This document shows, piece by piece, positions 8,017-15,318 of a stretch of DNA of 26,037 bases. Under the pieces are notes generated by a model that was not told where the DNA came from, made no database searches, and worked only from the letters and a program-made list of their open reading frames with translations. This DNA is from JBDHXE01 sp039810525. GTDB lineage: Bacteria; Bacteroidota; Ignavibacteria; Kapaibacteriales; UBA2268. The stretch lies in contig JBDHXE010000011.1 in the NCBI GenBank assembly GCA_039810525.1, positions 1-26,037 of the forward strand. Direction: 5' to 3'. Both the position numbers and the translations under genes were made by a program. How positions within the stretch are numbered: position 1 is the first letter of the stretch; the number at the start of each line of letters is the position of its first letter.

Positions 8017-9600
8017 ATGACAGCATTATTTATTACATTATTTTTACCCTTATTTGGGGCAATATTATTACTTTTTTTGGGTAATAATGCTAAGGTAATC
8101 AAAAATACTGCACTTGGTATTTCAGTAATTACCTTTATAGTATCTTTGTTCCTTTATTTTTCGTTCGATCAAACCAATCCAGATTTTCAGTTTGTTTACG
8201 AATATATTATGGTATCACGATTTGACGCTGGATTTAGAATCGGCCTAGATGGTATGTCTATACTTTTAGTTATGTTAACTACATTTATTTCTCCAATTGC
8301 TATACTTTCATCGTTCGAAACTATCAAGAAAAGAGATAAAGAATATTATTTTTTAATATTGATATTGCAATTTGCTATGACAGGTGTTTTTGTTGCCTTG
8401 GATTTATTCCTATTTTATATGTTCTGGGAATTAATTCTAATACCAATGTATTTTATTATTGGTTTATGGGGTGGTAAAAATAGGATATATGCAGCTGTTA
8501 AGTTCTTTATTTTTACGGCAGTTGGTTCATTATTTATGCTTGTAGCTATAGTATGGGTTGCCTATTATGTAGGCACTGTGGTGCTTCATTTACCCGGTGG
8601 ATTTACTTCTAATTATTTTGTACTTAAAGAATATACTAAATTAATACCTGCAAATATACAAGGATGGTTATTTTGGGCATTTGCACTCTCATTCTTTATT
8701 AAAGTGCCATTATTTCCAGTACATACTTGGTTGCCCGATGCTCATACAGAAGCACCTACGCCGGGCTCAGTAATATTAGCTAGTATATTGTTGAAAATGG
8801 GTACTTACGGTCTAATTAGATTTAACTTAGAATTGTTTCCTAATACTTCAATTGAATATGCATCAATTATCTCAAGCTTAGCTGTAATCGGCATTATATA
8901 TGGTGCTTTGGTAGCTATGATGCAGACAGACTTTAAGAAATTAATTGCTTATACATCTGTATCGCATCTTGGGTTTGTAGTGCTTGGTATATTCTCTATG
9001 ACACTAAATGGCGTACAAGGCGCAATTATTCAAATGATTAATCATGGGCTTTCTACTGGTCTCCTCTTCTTATGTGTTGGATTTTTATACGAAAGACGAC
9101 ACACAAGACTAATCGCTGATTATGGTGGTATAGCTAAAGTGATGCCTAAATTTTCGGTTGTGTTTGGTATTGCAATGTTTGCTTCGATTGGATTACCTGG
9201 ATTAAATGGATTTGTAGGTGAATTTTTGACTCTGATAGGTGCATTTGAATCTAAAATCCTAAATAACCATTGGTTTACAATTTTTGCAACAACTGGTGTT
9301 ATTTGGGCAGCATGCTATCTATTATGGATGTACCAAAGAGTAATGTATGGCACTAATGATAATCCATTAAATCATAACCTTAAAGATCTAAAACTTTCAG
9401 AATATATTATGACAGTACCTTTAATTATTTTTATAGTATGGATTGGAATTTATCCTCATACATTTCTAAAAGTATCCGATCTTTCGGCCAAACAAACTGT
9501 AAACAAAATTGATATGATTAAGTTTAACAGACAAACATACGAGTTACCTACTTTAAATAAAAATATAGAAAACAAAGATTTAGAAAATAATACTAAATAG
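8017..9600 (+). CDS. nuoM: NADH-quinone oxidoreductase subunit M
   Basis: NuoM is the second antiporter-like proton-pumping membrane subunit of complex I. At 527 aa it is near the usual length, and it is hydrophobic throughout except for a polar C-terminal tail of about 45 residues. Conserved points are E138 in MFWELILIPMYF (Glu144 in E. coli), K229 in FFIKVPLFPVHTWLPDAH, K260 in ILLKMGTYGLIRF, and GFVGEFLTL. It lies 31 bp after nuoL and 3 bp before nuoN, so one transcript is likely. There are no frameshifts and all key charged residues are present. Confidence 0.96.
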   Translation: MTALFITLFLPLFGAILLLFLGNNAKVIKNTALGISVITFIVSLFLYFSFDQTNPDFQFVYEYIMVSRFDAGFRIGLDGMSILLVMLTTFISPIAILSSFETIKKRDKEYYFLILILQFAMTGVFVALDLFLFYMFWELILIPMYFIIGLWGGKNRIYAAVKFFIFTAVGSLFMLVAIVWVAYYVGTVVLHLPGGFTSNYFVLKEYTKLIPANIQGWLFWAFALSFFIKVPLFPVHTWLPDAHTEAPTPGSVILASILLKMGTYGLIRFNLELFPNTSIEYASIISSLAVIGIIYGALVAMMQTDFKKLIAYTSVSHLGFVVLGIFSMTLNGVQGAIIQMINHGLSTGLLFLCVGFLYERRHTRLIADYGGIAKVMPKFSVVFGIAMFASIGLPGLNGFVGEFLTLIGAFESKILNNHWFTIFATTGVIWAACYLLWMYQRVMYGTNDNPLNHNLKDLKLSEYIMTVPLIIFIVWIGIYPHTFLKVSDLSAKQTVNKIDMIKFNRQTYELPTLNKNIENKDLENNTK

Positions 9601-9603
9601 AGA

Positions 9604-11103
9604 ATGATTATGATGAACGAATTTATTTTAGGACTTCCACTTTATATAGCATTTGCACTTTCGGTTATAGTAATTTTGATTGATTCTTTTAGTGGTAAAA
9701 ATAAAACCATTACATTTTATTATACTATAATATCTTTTGTTGCAATAATTGCTTCTGCTTTTTATATTACGACTTTACCTTTAGATAGTTTTACATCAAT
9801 AGATAAAACGTCCCTAATTACTAAAGGAATGATCAGTTATGGCGGCTACGCTAATTTGTTTGATATTATATTCGCTCTTGGTGGTTTGCTGACTATTCTA
9901 GCAGGTATGCCATATTTAAGGAAAGAATTCGATGATTACAAAGAATTTTATACCTTAACGTTATTTTCTGTCTTTGGTATGATGGTAATTGCCCATGCTA
10001 ACCATCTTATAATGATTTTTATTGGAATAGAAATTATGTCTATTTCATTTTATGTACTTTCTGGATTTATTAGAAATAAAATTAGTTCAATTGAAGCTGC
10101 ACTTAAATATTTCCTTTTAGGTGCTTTTTCTACAGGATTTTTGTTATATGGTATAGCAATGATATATGGAGCTACACAAACAATGTATTTAAATGATATT
10201 ACTGCTTCTATACAATCTGGCCAAGCAAATTTGTATTTCCTTAAAATTGGATTTGCTTTATTGGCAGTTGGATTATCATTCAAAATGGCAATATTTCCTT
10301 TTCACCAATGGGCTGCAGATGTATATAGCGGTGCACCTTCTATAATATCTGGATTTATGAGTACAGCTGGTAAGATTGCTGCCGTAGCAGCTTTTGTAAT
10401 TATTGGTAAAAGTATGTTACCTGAATTACCACAAGATGCACTATCAGATGTTGCTATCAAAACAAAAGAATATATTGCCAATGCACAAATGATTATTGCA
10501 CTTTTAGCCGCAGTTACTATGATATTTGCAAATATTGTAGCTCTTATTCAAAAAAATATAAAAAGAATGCTTGCTTATTCATCAATTTCTCATGCTGGAT
10601 ATCTACTAATGGGTATAGTTGCCAATAATGCAGATGGTTGGAGTGGTATTATTTTCTATTCAGTAGCATATACTTTTATGCAAATTGGAGCATTTGTAAT
10701 TGCAAGTATTTTAGAGAAAAATGATAACTACTTAAATATTGATGATTATTCTGGTTTAAGCAAAAAGCACCCTATGTTAGCAGGCGCTATGTCAGTTATT
10801 ATGTTTAGCTTAACAGGTATGCCACCTTTTGCTGGATTCCCTGGTAAATATGCTTTATTCGTATCAGCTATTGATGCTGGATATACTTGGCTCACCGTAG
10901 TCGCTGTAATCGGTACTATTATATCTTTGTTCTATTATATTGGACTTATATTAAATATGTATTTCAAAGAAGTAGGGTCAGTTGAAATTGGAGAAATTAG
11001 ACCAGGAACAGCTACTATATCTGTTGCTCTTTCTGTGTTGTTTGTATTATTATTAGGTATTTTCCCTGGTTTTATTATTGATTTTGCTGTTAAATTATTT
11101 TAA
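9604..11103 (+). CDS. nuoN: NADH-quinone oxidoreductase subunit N
   Basis: NuoN is the third antiporter-like membrane subunit of complex I. The 499-aa protein is hydrophobic, with about 14 probable membrane helices. It has E143 in IGIEIMSISFYVLSG, K227 in LSFKMAIFPFHQWAADVY, and K257 in MSTAGKIAAVAAF, matching the Glu/Lys chain of the family; GMPPFAGFPGKY is also typical. The start is ATG at 9604; in-frame ATGs at 9610 and 9613 are equally possible, since no ribosome-binding site distinguishes them. It starts 3 bp after nuoM and is followed by lpdA after 28 bp. Confidence 0.95.
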   Translation: MIMMNEFILGLPLYIAFALSVIVILIDSFSGKNKTITFYYTIISFVAIIASAFYITTLPLDSFTSIDKTSLITKGMISYGGYANLFDIIFALGGLLTILAGMPYLRKEFDDYKEFYTLTLFSVFGMMVIAHANHLIMIFIGIEIMSISFYVLSGFIRNKISSIEAALKYFLLGAFSTGFLLYGIAMIYGATQTMYLNDITASIQSGQANLYFLKIGFALLAVGLSFKMAIFPFHQWAADVYSGAPSIISGFMSTAGKIAAVAAFVIIGKSMLPELPQDALSDVAIKTKEYIANAQMIIALLAAVTMIFANIVALIQKNIKRMLAYSSISHAGYLLMGIVANNADGWSGIIFYSVAYTFMQIGAFVIASILEKNDNYLNIDDYSGLSKKHPMLAGAMSVIMFSLTGMPPFAGFPGKYALFVSAIDAGYTWLTVVAVIGTIISLFYYIGLILNMYFKEVGSVEIGEIRPGTATISVALSVLFVLLLGIFPGFIIDFAVKLF

Positions 11104-11131
11104 TTTAAATTAAATAAATGAGGATTTAAAA

Positions 11132-12532
11132 ATGGCAGTTCATCATTGCGATGTAGCAGTTATAGGTAGCGGACCCGGAGGTTATGTTGCCGCAATTCGT
11201 GCTTCACAATTAGGACTTAAAACAATTTGTATAGAGAAAGGAGATGTTGGTGGTGTATGTCTAAACATCGGTTGTATCCCAACAAAAGCCTTATTGAAAA
11301 GTGCTGAATATATGCACTTTCTGAACCATTCTTCTGATTTTGGATTTAATATCAGTAATGTTGATATTGATTTCCCGAAAGTTATCGAGCGATCTAGAAA
11401 AGTAGCTGGTCAAATGAGTAAAGGTGTTAGTAGTTTATTCAAAAAATATAAGGTAGATACTATTGCTGGAACAGCTAAAATTGAAAACAAATATAAAATA
11501 AATGTTTTTGATAAAGATAACAATTTAATAGATGAAGTAGTCCCTAAAAATATTATTATTGCTACTGGTGCTAGACCAAGAGTAATGCCCGGTATAGAAG
11601 TAGATAGAAAAAATATAATGACAAGTACAGAAGCTTTATTTAGGCAATCTGCTCCTAAATCTTTGATTATTATGGGTGCTGGTGCTATAGGTATCGAATT
11701 TGCATATTTTTATAATGCTTTTGGCACTCAAGTTACAATTGTTGAATATTTAGATAGAATATTACCTATAGAAGATATAGATATTTCAAAAGAACTTGAA
11801 AGACACTTCAGAAAATATGGAATTACTTTAAAAACTAAATCAAAAGTTATTTCTGCTAAATCTACCAAAAATGGTGTAGAAGTTGTAATTGAAAATGAAG
11901 GCAAGCAAGAAACATTGATAGCTGATGCAGCGCTCAATGCAATTGGTATTCAAGCTAATACTGAAGGTATTGGTCTTGAAAATGTAGGTATCGAATTAGA
12001 AAGAGGATTTATTAAAGTTGATAAATTCTGCAAAACTAATGTTGATAATATTTATGCTATTGGAGATGTTGCTGGTGCTCCATGGTTAGCTCACAAAGCC
12101 TCAGCAGAAGCTATTTCTGTTGCTGAAAATTTGGCTGGTCATCACAATGATGGTATTGATTATACTAATATACCGGGCTGTACCTATTGCAATCCACAAG
12201 TAGCATCTGTTGGATTAACAGAACAAAAAGCAAGAGATATGGGCTATGATGTCAAAATTGGTAAATTCCCATTTACCGCATCTGGCAAAGCTCACGGTAT
12301 TGGAGAAGCGAAAGGATTTGTTAAATTAGTTTTTGATGCTAAATACGGAGAGTTGTTAGGTGCACACATGATAGGCCCAGAAGTTACAGAAATGATAGCT
12401 GAAATGGGGTTAGCTAAATCATTAGAAGCAACTGCTCCTACTATATTCAAAACTATTCATGCTCACCCTACATTGTCAGAAGCAATTATGGAAGCAGCAG
12501 CACAAGCTTATGGTGAAGCTGTAAATATTTAA
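11132..12532 (+). CDS. lpdA: Dihydrolipoyl dehydrogenase
   Basis: This is the E3 flavoenzyme of 2-oxoacid dehydrogenase complexes or the glycine cleavage system; it reoxidises dihydrolipoamide and reduces NAD+. The 466-aa length is typical. It shows the FAD-binding IGSGPGG (11-17), the redox-active disulfide C43-x4-C48 in GGVCLNIGCIPTK, an NAD-binding GAGAIGIEFA near residue 178, the second FAD motif YAIGDVAG, and the catalytic His-Glu pair H445/E450 in HAHPTLSE from the dimer interface. AGGA at 11121-11124 is a good ribosome-binding site for the ATG at 11132. It ends the nuoLMN run and is followed by a strong terminator, so NADH production and NADH oxidation genes may share a transcript. Confidence 0.95.
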   Translation: MAVHHCDVAVIGSGPGGYVAAIRASQLGLKTICIEKGDVGGVCLNIGCIPTKALLKSAEYMHFLNHSSDFGFNISNVDIDFPKVIERSRKVAGQMSKGVSSLFKKYKVDTIAGTAKIENKYKINVFDKDNNLIDEVVPKNIIIATGARPRVMPGIEVDRKNIMTSTEALFRQSAPKSLIIMGAGAIGIEFAYFYNAFGTQVTIVEYLDRILPIEDIDISKELERHFRKYGITLKTKSKVISAKSTKNGVEVVIENEGKQETLIADAALNAIGIQANTEGIGLENVGIELERGFIKVDKFCKTNVDNIYAIGDVAGAPWLAHKASAEAISVAENLAGHHNDGIDYTNIPGCTYCNPQVASVGLTEQKARDMGYDVKIGKFPFTASGKAHGIGEAKGFVKLVFDAKYGELLGAHMIGPEVTEMIAEMGLAKSLEATAPTIFKTIHAHPTLSEAIMEAAAQAYGEAVNI

Positions 12533-12557
12533 TTAATCCATAATTATAGATATTTCC

Positions 12558-12587
12558 AAATCCTCCTATATATAGGAGGATTTTTTT
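12558..12587 (+). terminator. Rho-independent terminator after lpdA
   Basis: AAATCCTCCTA and TAGGAGGATTT form an almost uninterrupted palindrome at 12558-12583, with a small TATA centre. It is followed on the plus strand by seven T residues (12581-12587, partly in the stem). It lies 26 bp after the lpdA stop. Confidence 0.9.
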
Positions 12588-12691
12588 AAAAATTAAGATT
12601 TACCTAAATTACTGTGGGATAATATAAAATAATAAATTACTAATTGCATAATATCTATACATTGTAAAAATCACCAATCCTCTACTCATTG

Positions 12692-13570
12692 TTATATAAT
12701 TAATACTAAACCAATTTTAATTGTATCGTAATTTAGAGTTTGCTCAGATGAAAATGGAGCATATCCACTTGATCTTCTAAACTCTGTCATTATAATAGAT
12801 ACTAAATTTTTGTAAAGTATTTTAATATATGGGTAATAATTTCCAAATTCTTCTTGTAGCTCTCTCTCAAATAATTCAGGTCCTCTTTGTAATACATTAT
12901 CTATTATCCAAGAACCCATCCATGGGAAAAATTGAAAATCAGGAAAATAATATGAATGCTCATAACTAGCTTCTATATTCATTATATCCCAAACTTGAAA
13001 AGTAATACCAGTTTTGTACAAATTCCCAAATTTGAACCTTTCATCAAATCTTTTAATAAAACTAATATCTAATGAATCTCCTGAGAAATAATCTACATCT
13101 GCTCTTAACCAAGTAAATGCAGTAGAATGATTGAAATAAAGCCTATTCTTATTTACATTAATTCCGAAACCATCATTTAATCCAAAACCAAATCTCCAAG
13201 CATCAGTTACTATACCATCTAAATCAAATTTAAAAGTTTTAAAATTAGTGGACATATTACTTAAGAATAAATATTCTCCTTGATGAGAGAAATTATTTTT
13301 AAATTTAATCTTTTCATTTACTCTTACAAATCCATAATAAAAATCAAGATTATGTATTTCTGAAAATTTAGTAATAGTTTTCTGATTTATATCTGTAAAT
13401 GACCTCCCATAATTTGCTGATACTAATATTTGATTCTTTACATAATTTGGCATCGAATAAAAATTCTTAACAAATAATTCCCATCTACTCTCGCTTTCTA
13501 CTAATACATCATCTGAATATAAAAACTCAAAACTGAATAAAAGTATAACCATTAATAATATTAATTTCAT
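12692..13570 (-). CDS. Predicted exported outer-membrane protein of unknown function
   Basis: The 292-aa protein begins with a clear signal peptide (MKLILLMVILLFSFEF, then a polar region near 19-21). The rest alternates aromatic and polar residues in short strand-like stretches (for example FDLDGIVTDAWRFGFGLNDG), with many Tyr, Phe and Trp, as in outer-membrane beta-barrels or barrel-associated proteins. There is no lipobox Cys and no T9SS sorting domain. I do not recognise a family. It is transcribed divergently from the glycosyltransferase gene, with 57 bp between the starts, and ends toward the lpdA terminator. The gene call is firm; membrane location is inferred from composition. Confidence 0.75.
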   Translation of the reverse strand: MKLILLMVILLFSFEFLYSDDVLVESESRWELFVKNFYSMPNYVKNQILVSANYGRSFTDINQKTITKFSEIHNLDFYYGFVRVNEKIKFKNNFSHQGEYLFLSNMSTNFKTFKFDLDGIVTDAWRFGFGLNDGFGINVNKNRLYFNHSTAFTWLRADVDYFSGDSLDISFIKRFDERFKFGNLYKTGITFQVWDIMNIEASYEHSYYFPDFQFFPWMGSWIIDNVLQRGPELFERELQEEFGNYYPYIKILYKNLVSIIMTEFRRSSGYAPFSSEQTLNYDTIKIGLVLII

Positions 13571-13627
13571 TCTTATTATTATAATTTATTTATATTTAAA
13601 ATTGGTTTTATCACAAACATCAAAATT

Positions 13628-14941
13628 ATGAAAAACTTGTTAATTATTGCATATTATTTCCCCCCATCTGGTGGTCCGGGTGTACAAAGAGTACTTAAGC
13701 ACATACAATACTTACCCAATTATGGATACAACCCTATTGTGCTTACAGTAGAAAACGGCCAATTTCCAGCTAAAGATGAATCACTATTAAAAAAAATCCC
13801 CGATAATATATTAGTATATAGAACTAAAATATATGAACCTTACGATATATACCGCTTCTTTACAGGCAAGAGTCAAAACGTTGCAGTAGATGTAAACGTA
13901 ATTCATAAAGATGATACTAAATTAGATATAAAAGAAAGAATTGCAGAATTTATAAGAGCTACATTCTTTATACCAGATGCTCGAATAGGGTGGACTTTTA
14001 CAGCTAAAAGTAAAGCACTACAAATAATCAAAGAGCATAAAATAGAAGCCATATATAGTTCATCTCCACCGTATACTGCCTCTATGATAGGGAGATTTAT
14101 TAAAAGAAAAACAAAGCTGCCATGGATAGCTGGATTTAGAGATCCATGGACTGATTTTTTAACATCTCCAAAAAGATGGTTCTTACCAAAACTTATAGAT
14201 AAATCTTTCGAAAAAAGTGTATTTAACGAAGCTAATTACATAGAGGTTGCTTGGCAAGGCATTACTAAAGATACCTTACAGAAATATCCAGATCTTAATA
14301 AAAATAAATTTATCCATATACCAAACGGATTTGATAGTAGCGATTTTATAAAAATTCCGAAGCAAAACAACAATAAATTTACAATTACTTATACTGGTTC
14401 GATGTATGGTAGGAGAAATCCTGATGCACTTTTTAGAGCTATTAATCAACTAATAACCGACAATAAGATACATAAGGAATTATTTCAAATTAATCTTATA
14501 GGAAGATTTGGCGAAGAAGTTCATTATATGATTCAAAACTCCAGCTTTGTGGATTCGATAAAAGTTGTTAATTACTTACCACATAGTGAAAGTATAATTG
14601 AATTACAGAAAGCAGACATACTTCTATTAATTGTTGACGAAGCCAAAGAGAGCGAAGAAATTGTACCGGGCAAAGTTTATGAATATATTGGTATCAAAAG
14701 ACCAATACTTGCAATAGCTCCCGAAAATAGTGCAATTGCAGAACTATTAAAAGAGACACAAGCAGGATTATTAGCTCATCAATCTAATATTAATGGAATT
14801 GCAGATAATTTTCTTAATTTCTTTAAAAAATGGCAAAATAAAGAACTACTTTATCAACCAAATGATGAAGCAATTTCAAAATATGAACGAAAAAATGCCG
14901 CAAAAGACTTAGCAGAACTCTTCAATCAAATAATTGGATAA
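13628..14941 (+). CDS. Glycosyltransferase, GT4-like (GT-B fold)
   Basis: The 437-aa protein has the features of retaining GT-B glycosyltransferases of the GT4 type. The N-terminus reads IAYYFPPSGGPGVQR, the Gly-rich first loop. Next come AGFRDPWTDF, which recurs in this subfamily, and IPNGFD, which joins the two Rossmann domains. The C-terminal domain begins FTITYTGSMYGRR and contains EEIVPGKVYEYIG (about 342-355), the Glu-x7-Glu-like nucleotide-sugar site. There is no signal peptide or membrane helix, so it probably works at the cytoplasmic face on surface or envelope polysaccharide. Donor and acceptor cannot be read from sequence, and no other polysaccharide genes are adjacent. Confidence 0.88.
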   Translation: MKNLLIIAYYFPPSGGPGVQRVLKHIQYLPNYGYNPIVLTVENGQFPAKDESLLKKIPDNILVYRTKIYEPYDIYRFFTGKSQNVAVDVNVIHKDDTKLDIKERIAEFIRATFFIPDARIGWTFTAKSKALQIIKEHKIEAIYSSSPPYTASMIGRFIKRKTKLPWIAGFRDPWTDFLTSPKRWFLPKLIDKSFEKSVFNEANYIEVAWQGITKDTLQKYPDLNKNKFIHIPNGFDSSDFIKIPKQNNNKFTITYTGSMYGRRNPDALFRAINQLITDNKIHKELFQINLIGRFGEEVHYMIQNSSFVDSIKVVNYLPHSESIIELQKADILLLIVDEAKESEEIVPGKVYEYIGIKRPILAIAPENSAIAELLKETQAGLLAHQSNINGIADNFLNFFKKWQNKELLYQPNDEAISKYERKNAAKDLAELFNQIIG

Positions 14942-14988
14942 ATTATACGTTAATACTAATGATTTAAATAAATTACGGTTACAAGAAA

Positions 14989-15243
14989 ATGCCAATATAT
15001 TGTTATAAATGCGATAATTGTGGTAAGACTTTTGAAATTAAGCAATCAATTAAAGATAAACCTATTGAGTTTTGTCCTGACTCTACTTGCAGAGATAAGA
15101 ACAATGAAAAAGGAAAAGTACATAGAGTAATTAGCAAAAATATAGGATTACTTTTTCAAGGTTCTGGTTTTTATATTACTGATTATCCGAACAAGTTAAA
15201 TCCGAACAATCATTCTAGTAATATAAATACTACTGCAAGCTAA
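14989..15243 (+). CDS. FmdB-type zinc-ribbon protein
   Basis: This 84-aa protein starts MPIYCYKCDNCGKTFEIKQS, the standard opening of the FmdB/CxxC_CXXC_SSSS zinc-ribbon family. C8-x2-C11 and a second pair, C29-x4-C34 (FCPDSTC), are likely to bind zinc. It continues with VHRVISKNIGLLFQGSGFYITDY, typical of the family, and ends in a short Asn/Ser-rich tail. The role of the family is poorly defined; a transcription-linked function has been suggested for some members. It lies 47 bp after the glycosyltransferase gene on the same strand and before a strong terminator. Confidence 0.88.
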   Translation: MPIYCYKCDNCGKTFEIKQSIKDKPIEFCPDSTCRDKNNEKGKVHRVISKNIGLLFQGSGFYITDYPNKLNPNNHSSNINTTAS

Positions 15244-15261
15244 TTTTTTAAAAAATAATAC

Positions 15262-15296
15262 AAAAGGCTACTTAATAACTTAAGTAGCCTTTTTTT
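15262..15296. terminator. Bidirectional terminator between convergent genes
   Basis: AAAAGGCTACTTAA (15262-15275), loop TAAC and TTAAGTAGCCTTTT (15280-15293) form a perfect 14-bp stem. On the plus strand it ends in seven T residues (15290-15296). On the minus strand the A-rich left flank gives TTTTG and later T runs. It separates the fmdB-like gene from the secreted propeller gene. Confidence 0.9.
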
Positions 15297-15318
15297 ACTT
15301 TGAAATCATATTGTAGCT

